From Maricaulis maris (GTDB lineage Bacteria; Pseudomonadota; Alphaproteobacteria; Caulobacterales; Maricaulaceae), in contig NZ_AP027270.1 in NCBI RefSeq assembly GCF_036322705.1, positions 986,501 through 1,050,500 on the forward strand: a stretch of 64,000 nucleotides of DNA, read 5' to 3'. Of this stretch, positions 36,868-44,990 are shown one piece after another. Position 1 is the first letter of the stretch, and every line of letters starts with the position of its first letter. The notes beneath the pieces are model-generated. The model saw nothing but the letters and a program-made list of their open reading frames with translations. It had not been told where the DNA came from and made no database searches. The translations under genes and the position numbers were made by a program.

Positions 36868-37677
36868 CTACTGGAAGCGCGGCGGGCGCTTTTCCATCTG
36901 TGCCATCACGGCCTCGACCTGGTGCTCACCGCCCATCAGCGCGGCCTGCTCGCGGGACTCGGCCAGCAGGACCTCGGCCGGCGTGGCGCTGCCCGCGAGG
37001 GTCAGCAATCGCTTGCTGGCCTGGATCGCGGTCGGGCTCTTGCCGGCAATCGACCCGGCCATGGCGAGTGCGTCCGCCAGCGGGTCGGCACTGACCTGGG
37101 TCGCCAGACCCAGGGCGACGGCCTCGTCACCGGTGACATCGCGGCCGGAGTAGGTCAGGGCCCGGATCTGGTCGTCGCGCATCAGTTGCGGCAGCACAAC
37201 GCAGCCGCCCATGTCGGGCACCAGTCCCCAGCGAATTTCGGCAATGGCGAGGCGGGCCTCGGGTCTGACCAGGCGGATATCGGCACCCAGCGCGATCTGC
37301 AGGCCGCCACCCAGGGCACCGCCCTGGATCGCTGCGATCACCGGGACGGCAAGGTCACGCCATTGCAGGCAGGCCTGTTGCGGTTGGTTGGCGATGCCAT
37401 GGGTGCGGGTTTCCAGCGGTTCCAGGACTTCGCTATCACCGGCCATGGCGGCAAAACTTGCAAAGTCGAGACCGGCACAGAACATCCGCCCGCGTCCGCT
37501 AAGCACGACAGCGCGGACATCGGAGCGCTCGGCCAGAAAGCTGCCGGCGGCGAGCAGCCCGTCAAACATCGCCGGATCGATGGCATTGAGCTTTTCCGGG
37601 CGGTCGAGCTCGACGTGCGCGACGCCGTTCTCGATCCTGAGGGCTACCCGATCGGCAAACTGTTCCACCTGTGCCAT
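36868..37677 (-). CDS. Enoyl-CoA hydratase/isomerase family protein (crotonase)
   Basis: This 269-residue protein has the crotonase fold signature: an early LDRPEKLNAIDPAM, oxyanion-hole loops RGRMFCAGLDFASFA and IQGGALGGGLQIALGADIRLV, and DMGGCVVLPQL. I chose the ATG at 37677 because AAGGAG lies eight bases upstream; a start at 37692 is possible. The reaction (hydration, isomerisation or other) cannot be read without the Glu pair seen in true hydratases. It stands alone. Confidence 0.87.
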   Translation of the reverse strand: MAQVEQFADRVALRIENGVAHVELDRPEKLNAIDPAMFDGLLAAGSFLAERSDVRAVVLSGRGRMFCAGLDFASFAAMAGDSEVLEPLETRTHGIANQPQQACLQWRDLAVPVIAAIQGGALGGGLQIALGADIRLVRPEARLAIAEIRWGLVPDMGGCVVLPQLMRDDQIRALTYSGRDVTGDEAVALGLATQVSADPLADALAMAGSIAGKSPTAIQASKRLLTLAGSATPAEVLLAESREQAALMGGEHQVEAVMAQMEKRPPRFQ

Positions 37678-37806
37678 CACCGTCTCCTTCATGTTCAAGG
37701 GCAGATATCCCTGATTCCCCGCCCCGGGGGAGTTTGCGGTTTGATCGACTGCGCGTTCGACAGGCTGTCGGATTGCGCGTAGGTTGCGGAGCCACGGGAG
37801 GCAATC

Positions 37807-37965
37807 ATGAAGATTTCGCGCAACCGTACCACCACCATCGCCCTGATTTCTGCCCTCGCCGTCGCCGCGGTCGCGGTCGGCTATTTTATCTGGAAGGACT
37901 CCCAGCGTGACACGCTGCGGATTGAGTTGGGCGACCAGTCGATCGAGCTGACGCACGAGCGTTGA
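37807..37965 (+). CDS. 52-residue membrane peptide
   Basis: The ATG at 37807 follows GGGAGGCAATC, a good ribosome-binding site. The product starts MKISRNRTTTIALISALAV and has one helix (about 10-27), then a charged tail, KDSQRDTLRIELGDQSIELTHER. The hydrophobic start and the 3-bp gap to the next convergent gene support a real gene. Function unknown. Confidence 0.6.
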   Translation: MKISRNRTTTIALISALAVAAVAVGYFIWKDSQRDTLRIELGDQSIELTHER

Positions 37966-37968
37966 TCA

Positions 37969-38853
37969 TCAGGCCGGCCTCGTGAGGCTGGCTGCGATCC
38001 AGTCGGCGACCGCGCCCGGGGCCTCCATCGGTGCCAGGTGTCCGGCGCCGGACAGCAGGTCGATACCGATCCCGCGCCGCGTCAGCGCCCGCTTGTTGAC
38101 GATAGTCGAGCCATGCTCGGCCCGCAGCACGCGGACCGGTCCCGACACCTGACGCAGGGCCGCGCCGAGGTCATGACCCTGGGCCTCATAGTTCGCGGCC
38201 TCCCACATCGGGTTGCAGGCGAGCCGGATATCGTGCTCGCCGGCCTCGGTGAGGCCATCCTCGAGATAGTCCGCCAATACACCTGCCGACCAGTTGCGGA
38301 AGGTCTTGTGGCGGGCATAGCGCGCGAAGGCGCCGTCGCGGTCCTCCCAGCCATCAAAGCGCTTGCGGGCCGCCGCGGCGATCGGGATGCGGCCCCGCAT
38401 CAGGCGCTGGAACGGACTGCGCGCGGTCAGATAGACCATGGGAGGCAGGACGACCGGCTCGATCAGCGCCAGTGGCACGGCCTCGCGGCGGCGGCTCGCC
38501 GCCAGCAGCGATACCACCGCGCCCATCGAGTGCCCGGCAAACGCGTCGGCCGGTCGGTCGAGGCGATCCAGCCAGGCGCTGATATCATCCGCGTAGATGT
38601 TCCAGCTGCGGTGCCGCTCGGGGTCGGCGGGCAGGTTTGAGCGGCCATGGCCGCGCAGGTCCGGGGCCAGAATGTCGTACTTCGCGGCCAGGCGTCCCAG
38701 TACGGATTTGTAGGCGCTGGCGCAGAAGCCGTTCGCGTGGATGAAGACGAGGCGCGGCTTGTCCGCTGCGGGCCAGGCCAGTCCGGCCAGCCGCCCGTCC
38801 GCCAGATCATGATGGAAGCGCAGCGGTGCCGCGGGGTCGCTTGTATCCGTCAT
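37969..38853 (-). CDS. Alpha/beta hydrolase
   Basis: This 294-residue protein has the alpha/beta-hydrolase core: LVFIHANGFCASAYKSVLG (oxyanion hole), APDLRGHGRSNLP, the nucleophile elbow AGHSMGAVVSLL (Ser in GHSMG), a later Asp (VLRAEHGSTIV region) and the catalytic His in SGAGHLAPMEAP. It is likely an esterase or lactonase-like enzyme. Substrate is not evident from neighbours. Confidence 0.88.
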   Translation of the reverse strand: MTDTSDPAAPLRFHHDLADGRLAGLAWPAADKPRLVFIHANGFCASAYKSVLGRLAAKYDILAPDLRGHGRSNLPADPERHRSWNIYADDISAWLDRLDRPADAFAGHSMGAVVSLLAASRRREAVPLALIEPVVLPPMVYLTARSPFQRLMRGRIPIAAAARKRFDGWEDRDGAFARYARHKTFRNWSAGVLADYLEDGLTEAGEHDIRLACNPMWEAANYEAQGHDLGAALRQVSGPVRVLRAEHGSTIVNKRALTRRGIGIDLLSGAGHLAPMEAPGAVADWIAASLTRPA

Positions 38854-39068
38854 GTCCTGGCTCCGGTCTCGTGATCATCGGGCAAAGTTAGTGCGCTCAG
38901 CGGTTCGCTTCGAGCCGGGATGGCAGACAGGGGCGCATGCCCGCCATTCGGCCGCCCGTCCGGCCTCATCCGGTCGCGCCAGACACGCGAGGCCCGCACG
39001 AAATACAGCTTCTGCGCGCGCGCGGATTTGCTACAGTGGGGCGGGCGCATCCGATGGAGGGTTCAGAC

Positions 39069-39509
39069 GTGCTGACGCGAAACTTCAAACTGGCCGAGTT
39101 CATTCGTTCCGACAAGGCAGACGAGATGGGGGACCCGAATACGCCGGATGAGGAGCATCTGCGCGCTCTGCACGGCCTGGCTTGCGGCATGGAGCAGGTC
39201 CGCCGCATTCTCGGTGACCGTCCGATCAGCATCACCTCCGGTTACCGCAACCCGGCGGTCAACAAGGCCGTTGGCGGCGTCAGCAATTCGGCGCATGCGC
39301 TGGGCTATGCGGCCGACTTCAGCGTCAAGGGCATGACGCCGGTCGAGGTTGCTCGGGCACTCGAAGCCTCGACGCTGGCCTTTGACCAGCTGATCTATGA
39401 GGCTTCGCGCAACATCAATCATATCAGCTTCGACCCGCGCATGCGGCGCGAAGTGAAAACGCAGAAGAAGGGCGCCGGCACCCCGGTTGTCTGGGGAATT
39501 GTTGACTAG
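39069..39509 (+). CDS. M15-family peptidase (DD-/LD-carboxypeptidase-like)
   Basis: The GTG at 39069, preceded by GGAGGG, gives 146 residues starting MLTRNFKLAEFIRSD. It contains the Peptidase_M15_3 pattern: ITSGYRNPAVNKAVGGVSNSAHALGYAADFS (residues about 58-88) holds the Zn ligands His (SAHALG) and Asp (AADF), and the last is His in INHISFDPR. Members are cell-wall DD-carboxypeptidases or phage-endolysin-like enzymes. No signal peptide is seen, so its location is uncertain. An ATG at 39054 is the alternative start. Confidence 0.8.
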   Translation: MLTRNFKLAEFIRSDKADEMGDPNTPDEEHLRALHGLACGMEQVRRILGDRPISITSGYRNPAVNKAVGGVSNSAHALGYAADFSVKGMTPVEVARALEASTLAFDQLIYEASRNINHISFDPRMRREVKTQKKGAGTPVVWGIVD

Positions 39510-40567
39510 GGCGTGATCTCCGGCGCTGCGAACACGGTGATCCCGTCGCGCTCCAGCCCGGCCGTCCACAATTCGCCATTCCAGACCAGCGCCGTTGTCG
39601 TCCCGCTGATCCCCGTCTCGGTCGGGCCGAGCAGGCCATAGACGGCTTGCCCGTCGGTATCGACCGCGATGGCCATGGCGGGCGTACCGGGCAGTGGCGG
39701 CAGTCCGGCAATCTGCAGCCAGCGCCAGGCCAGTCGCTTGACGAAGGGGCGGGGGTGCAGCGCATCCAGTTCGGCCGAGCGTTGCGAGGGCAGCGAGGTC
39801 CAGATCAGGCCGGTCTCGCTGTCGAATTCGAGATTGTCGGGATAGCCGGGCAGACCGTCGATCAGCACGCTCGCCTCGCCGCTATCCGGATCGAGCTGCC
39901 AGATCCGTCCGGCCCAGGTCTCGTTGACATAGACCAGCCCGCTCTCGGGATCATGATCAACGCCATTGATGAAGCCCAGCCCGCCGGCCAGCTCGGTGAC
40001 CTCACCGGGGGCGGTCACCAGCAGGATGCGCCCGGTTTGCTCACCTTCCAGGAAGGAGGCCATGTGCGCGCCATAGGGATGGCGCAGGGAGGCGTCGGTC
40101 ATGATGATGCGGCCATCGGCCAGAACGGTCAGGTCGTCCGCGAAGACCAAGGGGCCGCCATCCTGCGCCGACGCCAGCCATGTCACCCAGCCGTCATCGG
40201 TCAGTGCGATCAGGCCGCGTAGCGCATCGGCGACAAAGAGCGTGCCGTCCGGAGCAAAGCTGAGACCGAGCGGGCGACCGCCGGTGTCGGCAAATTGCGA
40301 CCAGTCGCCATCGCGCTCACGCACCATGATGCGGCCATCGGCGAGCGAGGTGTAGAGACGGCCGTCCGGTCCCGGCTCAAGGTCCTCGGCGCCGTGAAAA
40401 CCGGGCTCTTCGGTCCGTACCGGTTGCGACACGGTCTCGAAATAGGCATCGAGCCCGGGATCGGGCGGTGAGGGGCTGAACGCCATCGCGTTGAGCGAAC
40501 CCGGCCCGTAGGCCGCCAGGCCGACAAGGGCTGCCAGGACTGCAAGAATGATCAGGATGGTGCGCAT
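39506..40567 (-). CDS. SMP-30/strictosidine-synthase-like beta-propeller hydrolase
   Basis: This 353-residue protein has an N-terminal membrane anchor or signal (RTILIILAVLAALVGLAAYG). Propeller blades follow: GAEDLEPGPDGRLYTSLADGRI, LGLSFAPDGTLFVADALRGL, and GFINGVDHDPESGLVYVNETW, typical of SMP-30/gluconolactonase relatives. LPGYPDNLEFDSETGLIW is the late strictosidine-synthase-like motif. I chose the ATG at 40567 because GGGGAGGACG precedes it. Likely a calcium-dependent lactonase or esterase in the periplasm. Confidence 0.8.
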   Translation of the reverse strand: MRTILIILAVLAALVGLAAYGPGSLNAMAFSPSPPDPGLDAYFETVSQPVRTEEPGFHGAEDLEPGPDGRLYTSLADGRIMVRERDGDWSQFADTGGRPLGLSFAPDGTLFVADALRGLIALTDDGWVTWLASAQDGGPLVFADDLTVLADGRIIMTDASLRHPYGAHMASFLEGEQTGRILLVTAPGEVTELAGGLGFINGVDHDPESGLVYVNETWAGRIWQLDPDSGEASVLIDGLPGYPDNLEFDSETGLIWTSLPSQRSAELDALHPRPFVKRLAWRWLQIAGLPPLPGTPAMAIAVDTDGQAVYGLLGPTETGISGTTTALVWNGELWTAGLERDGITVFAAPEITP

Positions 40568-40723
40568 TTCGTCCTCCCCAGACGTCATCTCCAGCTAAGC
40601 GGAATTCGGTCGCGCCGGAAAGCCTTGTCACGCGCGGGCCCAGTTTGGGTGCGCATTCCCTGGCGCGGCCTGTTCGGCTAGGGTCAGTCCGGGCGTCATG
40701 GGAGACGTCAGGGGAGAGACACC

Positions 40724-41176
40724 ATGATGACCACCAGCCTGATTGCCACCGCAGTGCTCGCAACGCTTGTGGTCCAGGATCAGCAGGCCGCTCAACCGGC
40801 GCGCGTTGACTTGCAGCCCGCAGCGGTCACAAGGCTCAGCCGGCCGGACACCGACCGCGCCCGGGATAGCGGTCGCGACCAGGACGCAACCGCGGAGCAG
40901 GCCGTTATCGAACATGCCGACCAGGCAGACCGTCAGGTCGGGGGCGTGGCGGATCCGCTTGCGCCGGCGCGGCGTCCCGTCATTCCACAATTGGGTGGTG
41001 GTGATCCCGGTTGGGAGCGGCCCCAGCAGCGGGCTGCCCGCGCGCAAACCCCGCCGGCTCACGAAGAGCCGCAGGCTGATCGCACGGACGGCGATGCCCC
41101 GTCACCCCCCGATGGACGGCCGGGCGACCGGCCGCGCAGCCATGAGCGGCGTTCCGGATCGCGTCAGCCGGACTGA
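40724..41176 (+). CDS. Putative exported low-complexity protein
   Basis: This 150-residue frame starts at an ATG with GGGGAGAG eight bases upstream and has a possible signal (MMTTSLIATAVLATLVVQDQQA). The rest is polar, rich in Asp, Arg, Gln and Pro, without cysteine or recognisable domain, so it may be disordered. The opposite strand also holds a long frame (40628-41062), so I am not certain which strand is used. The ribosome-binding site favours this one. Confidence 0.5.
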   Translation: MMTTSLIATAVLATLVVQDQQAAQPARVDLQPAAVTRLSRPDTDRARDSGRDQDATAEQAVIEHADQADRQVGGVADPLAPARRPVIPQLGGGDPGWERPQQRAARAQTPPAHEEPQADRTDGDAPSPPDGRPGDRPRSHERRSGSRQPD

Positions 41177-41215
41177 TCGCCCTTCAATCAGGCCGCTCGA
41201 TTGAGGTCACTCGAT

Positions 41216-42280
41216 TCAGGCCGGTTTGATCCGGCCGGCCTCGATCAATTGCCGGAAATGGTCGGTGACGGTCTCGGCCAGGGGGCGATAGTGAACCCCC
41301 AGCCTGGCCTGGCTCTTGGTGTTGTCGGCGACAAAGGCGATACCGACATTGCGGCTGACCATCTTGCGGGTCAGGCCCGGATTGATCATCGGCCCAACCA
41401 GCCAGACCAGGGCCTTGGGCAATCGCCCCTTGCCGATCCGGTAGCCCGTTCCGAAACTCTCCCGCAACAGGCCGCACATCTCGATGAAGCCGGTATTGTG
41501 ACCAGACAGGATATGGCGGCCTTCCGCGTCGGGCGTGAAGCCGGCCGCGATATGGGCCGCGGCGACCTCGCGCACATCGACCACGCCGATCCGGAAATCG
41601 GGAATGCCATTGGCCATTGTCCCATTGCCCATCTGGGTCATCAGCGAGTAGCTCTCGCCGCGCGTCTGCGGATCAAGACCCGGTCCGAGGATGAGCGAGG
41701 GGTTGATGGTCACAAGGTCCCAGCGTGATTGCTCGCCGGCAAGCGTCCAGGCCTCGCGCTCGGCCAGGGTCTTGGAGAGGGAGTAAGCGCCATGGCGGAG
41801 GCTGGAGGAGGTGTTCCAGACCGCTTCGGTCAGCTTGCCCTCGGGCATGCCGGCAATATCGCTGTTGTCGCCATAGATCGCGGCGCAGCTGGAGGTCAGC
41901 ACCACGCGCCGGACGCCGTCGGTCGCGTTGGCAGCCGCAAGCACATTGCGCGTGCCCTCGACAGCCGGTTCGACCAGATCGCGCTGGGGGTCGGCCACAT
42001 GCGAGCTGAAGGGCGAGGCGGTGTGGATGACCAGCTCGCAGCCCGCCATGGCCGGGGCAAAGGCGTCGGCATCGCGCAGGTCCGCCTTGAAGTAACGGAT
42101 GTGCCCGGGTGACGCCTCGGCGAGGGTGTCGAGATGCTGCAGCTTGCCGCTATTGGACGGGTCGCGGACGGTGGCGTGGACGGTATGGCCCTTGTCCAGC
42201 AGCTGGGAAATGATCACGCCGGCCAGATAGCCGGTGCCGCCGGTGACCAGGATGGGGGCGTCCGGATTGATGACTGTCAT
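41216..42280 (-). CDS. NAD(P)-dependent epimerase / dihydroflavonol-reductase-like protein
   Basis: This 354-residue short-chain extended (SDR) protein starts ILVTGGTGYLAGVIISQLL, the GxxGxxA/G nucleotide-binding motif. It has LVIHTASPF, the catalytic Tyr/Lys in HGAYSLSKTLAE, and NPSLILGPGLD. It most resembles dihydroflavonol-4-reductase/cinnamoyl reductase-type SDRs. I chose the start at 42280; the longer frame is unlikely. It is 75 bp downstream of a P450 gene on the same strand, so the pair may oxidise and then reduce a common substrate. Confidence 0.86.
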   Translation of the reverse strand: MTVINPDAPILVTGGTGYLAGVIISQLLDKGHTVHATVRDPSNSGKLQHLDTLAEASPGHIRYFKADLRDADAFAPAMAGCELVIHTASPFSSHVADPQRDLVEPAVEGTRNVLAAANATDGVRRVVLTSSCAAIYGDNSDIAGMPEGKLTEAVWNTSSSLRHGAYSLSKTLAEREAWTLAGEQSRWDLVTINPSLILGPGLDPQTRGESYSLMTQMGNGTMANGIPDFRIGVVDVREVAAAHIAAGFTPDAEGRHILSGHNTGFIEMCGLLRESFGTGYRIGKGRLPKALVWLVGPMINPGLTRKMVSRNVGIAFVADNTKSQARLGVHYRPLAETVTDHFRQLIEAGRIKPA

Positions 42281-42354
42281 GGCGCGTCCTCTCGCATGGG
42301 GCGTCCTCTCGGGCGGGACGTCCTTTCCGGTGCAACGGGGCTGACCGCGCCCGC

Positions 42355-43725
42355 CTATCCCGGAGTCTTTACCTGTACCTGTGTCGGGCGGTCCTTGCCC
42401 AGCCCGTAGAGATTGACCTCGAGGCTGGAGATGGCGTGGACCAGCGTGTTGGGCGAGATGGTCTGCTTGCCGGTCCAGGCGATGTGCGGGAAGCGTTCGA
42501 ATATCTTGCGGAAGGCCGATTGCAGCTGCATCTGGGCGATCCGGTTGCCGAGGCATTTGTGCGGGCCGTGACCGAAGGCGATATGCTTGTCGACATTGTC
42601 GCGGTGCATGTCGAAGCGGTCGGGGTCCGGGAAGATGTCCGGATCGCGATTGGCTGCCGGATACCAGAGCACGACCTTTTCGTCCTTGGCGATGCGCTGA
42701 CCGTTGAGCTCGGTATCCTCCATCGCCGTGCGGCGCATGTGTTGAACCGGCGAGATCATCCGCAGCGCCTCATTCGACATCGCCGGGATCAGCGAGCGGT
42801 CGGCGAGGACCATTTCACGTTGGTCCTCGAACTGGGTCATCAGGCGGATCGTGCCGGACAGCGAGTTCCGCGTCGTGTCATTGCCGGCGAAGATGATCAG
42901 CAGCCAGGAGCCGTCGAGATATTCCTGCGGCAGCGGCTTGCCGGCCATCTGGGTATTGGCGATCGCGGTCATCAGATCCTTGCGCGGATTGACCCGGCGC
43001 TCGGCCATCACGCGCTCGCCATAGGCGAACATCTCGTTGACGTAGTGGTAGAATTTGATCGGAAACCAGGGCCGCCGCGAAAGCAGGGTCCAGGGGTTCA
43101 CGAAATACTGGTTGGCCAGCTCGAGATAATGCATCCATTGGATGATCTTGGGCCGGTCTTCCTCGTCGATACCGAGCATTTCGCAAAGGGTGAAGAGCGG
43201 CAGCTCCTGCGAGAACATCTTCACGAAATCGACGACCGGACCCTTGCGTTCCATCTCGTCGAGCAGGCTGTCGATCTTGATATCGATCCGCTCGCTCAGC
43301 TCCGCCACGAAGCGCGGGATGAAGAAGTCTTTCTGCTGGATGCGCATTTCCATGTGATGCGGCTGGTCCAGGTTGATGATCGAATTGAAGGCGGCCGGGA
43401 TCAGCTTTTTCGGCTTCCATTCCTTCCGCGGCATCACGAACATGTTGATGCTGCCGCGTTCTGAGGAATAGACCTCCGGCGCCAGTTCCACCGTCTTGAT
43501 GTCCTCATAGCGCGATACCGACCAGAAACCGGCCCGCTTGGGGTCGGAGCTCTGCCACATCACCGGCGCTTCCTCACGCATGCGGCGGAAGAAATCGTGC
43601 GGGTGACCGGCGGTCCAGTCCTGCGGGTCCCACAGGTTAAATCCGTCCAGAGACGGGTAGCGCGCGCCGAAATGCGGCTCGACCTGAGGACGGTCTTCCA
43701 GAATGACATCACTGACGAGTTGCAT
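42355..43725 (-). CDS. Cytochrome P450 monooxygenase
   Basis: This 456-residue soluble P450 has the I-helix oxygen motif FAGNDTTRNSLSG, the ExxR pair with SNEALRMISPVQHMRR, and the haem loop FGHGPHKCLGNRIAQ with the axial Cys. The ATG at 43725 is the better start; a TTG at 43758 would add 11 residues. No ferredoxin or reductase is adjacent, and the redox partner is unknown. The sequence style is like alphaproteobacterial P450s acting on lipids or terpenoids, but substrate cannot be stated. Confidence 0.92.
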   Translation of the reverse strand: MQLVSDVILEDRPQVEPHFGARYPSLDGFNLWDPQDWTAGHPHDFFRRMREEAPVMWQSSDPKRAGFWSVSRYEDIKTVELAPEVYSSERGSINMFVMPRKEWKPKKLIPAAFNSIINLDQPHHMEMRIQQKDFFIPRFVAELSERIDIKIDSLLDEMERKGPVVDFVKMFSQELPLFTLCEMLGIDEEDRPKIIQWMHYLELANQYFVNPWTLLSRRPWFPIKFYHYVNEMFAYGERVMAERRVNPRKDLMTAIANTQMAGKPLPQEYLDGSWLLIIFAGNDTTRNSLSGTIRLMTQFEDQREMVLADRSLIPAMSNEALRMISPVQHMRRTAMEDTELNGQRIAKDEKVVLWYPAANRDPDIFPDPDRFDMHRDNVDKHIAFGHGPHKCLGNRIAQMQLQSAFRKIFERFPHIAWTGKQTISPNTLVHAISSLEVNLYGLGKDRPTQVQVKTPG

Positions 43726-43752
43726 GCGCCCGGTACTTTCCTGCGAAAAAGC

Positions 43753-43768
43753 GAACAATGTTCACATT
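43753..43768. promoter_or_regulatory. Overlapping palindromes upstream of the P450 gene
   Basis: GAACAATGTTC and AATGTTCACATT overlap at 43753-43768, 28 bp before the P450 ATG. Two overlapping short palindromes suggest a regulator site such as a TetR-type operator. Prediction only. Confidence 0.35.
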
Positions 43769-43949
43769 TTACGTTAGGGGGTGGCGGGCGGTCTTGGCAA
43801 GAGCCGTTTTTGTGTGCGGCAGGTCCAGAAAAACTTGGCCGAACAGGGAGGCGCCGGGGGCCGCCAATCGACGCCGGAACACAGATTGGAGTTGCACATC
43901 AGGACGGGCCGCGCTTGTCTTGATGCTTGGACGGGGAGGGGACGTTTCG

Positions 43950-44246
43950 ATGCGTGTACAATCAGGTGCTGTAAAATCAGCTCTCAAGTCAGCGGTATTG
44001 ATCGCCGCTGTGTTTGCCGTCGGGCTTGGCGCGGCCGGCTCTGCAGCCTTTTCCCAAGGCTCGACCGCGCCGTGCAATGTCATCCCGATGACGGGTGTTA
44101 CCTACATCGCGCCGGCACCTGTCCGGTTTGACGGGGAAGTCGCGGCCTACATGGTCGGCTGCGCGGATGGCTCGGTTCACCATGTGGCGCTTTTGAGCAC
44201 GGGAAGTCTTCGGGTCGGTGGAAGTTATGGCGGGCAAGTCTGTTGA
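43950..44246 (+). CDS. Small exported cysteine-containing protein
   Basis: This 98-residue protein has a long signal peptide (MRVQSGAVKSALKSAVLIAA ... SAAFSQ). A short mature part with Cys residues in APCNVIP, MVGCADG and the final GGQVC suggests disulfides. I chose the ATG at 43950 with GGGGAGGGGACG before it; upstream frame to 43758 has no support. It lies 24 bp before a secreted cysteine protease gene and may be its inhibitor, chaperone or substrate. No family recognised. Confidence 0.65.
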   Translation: MRVQSGAVKSALKSAVLIAAVFAVGLGAAGSAAFSQGSTAPCNVIPMTGVTYIAPAPVRFDGEVAAYMVGCADGSVHHVALLSTGSLRVGGSYGGQVC

Positions 44247-44270
44247 GCCGGCTGACGGGGGAGGTTTGAC

Positions 44271-44888
44271 ATGGACAGACGTCATTTTCTGCTCGGGGGG
44301 CTGGCCGCCGCGACCGCCAGCACTGCGGCCTCTGCGGACTATCAATGCGTGCAGCAGCCCGGCGGTCTGGCCTGCAGCGCCGGCATCCCGGCGATGGATT
44401 TCTACTACGCGCAACAAGCCTGTCCGAACTGGTGCTGGGCGGCCTCGATCCAGATGTGCCTGGCGGTTCAGGGGCTGTGGGTCGACCAGCGCTATATCGT
44501 AGCACAGGCCTATCCCGATCTGTCCTGCCGTCCGGCGACCAGCTCGCAGATGAACCGGGTCGTGAACCAGACGACCTGGCCAGGCAATCGCCGCACCGCA
44601 GCACACATTGTGCGGCAATGGGATCGCGGGGTGGATGCGAACAATCCCGATAGCTGGGTCGCGCAATATCTGGCCAACCGGATCCCGGTCATCGTCGCCG
44701 GTCTGGGCCATGCCATGGTCGCGACGCGGATCGACTACAGGCTGGACCGCTACGGGCGATCGCAGGTCGACGCGGTCACCGTGCGGGACCCCTATCCCTA
44801 TACGCCGCGGCGCCCCAACCGTGTCGTGCTCGATCGCAATCAGCTGGACAATATCAACTACATCATGGCCGTCACACGCCTGTACTGA
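44271..44888 (+). CDS. Secreted papain-like cysteine protease (C39-like)
   Basis: This 205-residue protein begins with a Tat-like leader (MDRRHFLLGGLAAATASTAASA). It has a papain-like catalytic start, QQACPNWCWAASIQMCL (Gln, then Cys in CWAAS), and the later His in GLGHAMVATRIDY followed by a hydrophobic strand and VRDPYP. This matches papain-like domains of the Peptidase_C39_2 type found in bacterial secreted proteins. The active-site Cys is likely in NWCWAA. It is linked to the small Cys-protein gene. The substrate is unknown. Confidence 0.82.
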   Translation: MDRRHFLLGGLAAATASTAASADYQCVQQPGGLACSAGIPAMDFYYAQQACPNWCWAASIQMCLAVQGLWVDQRYIVAQAYPDLSCRPATSSQMNRVVNQTTWPGNRRTAAHIVRQWDRGVDANNPDSWVAQYLANRIPVIVAGLGHAMVATRIDYRLDRYGRSQVDAVTVRDPYPYTPRRPNRVVLDRNQLDNINYIMAVTRLY

Positions 44889-44990
44889 CGCCTGTACTGA
44901 CGCCGGGCGGTGCCGGAACCGGACGCCTGCCTTGCTCTTGGACCGACCCACCATAGCTTGACTCCCGCAACCGGGACGGAGAGCACCAGG

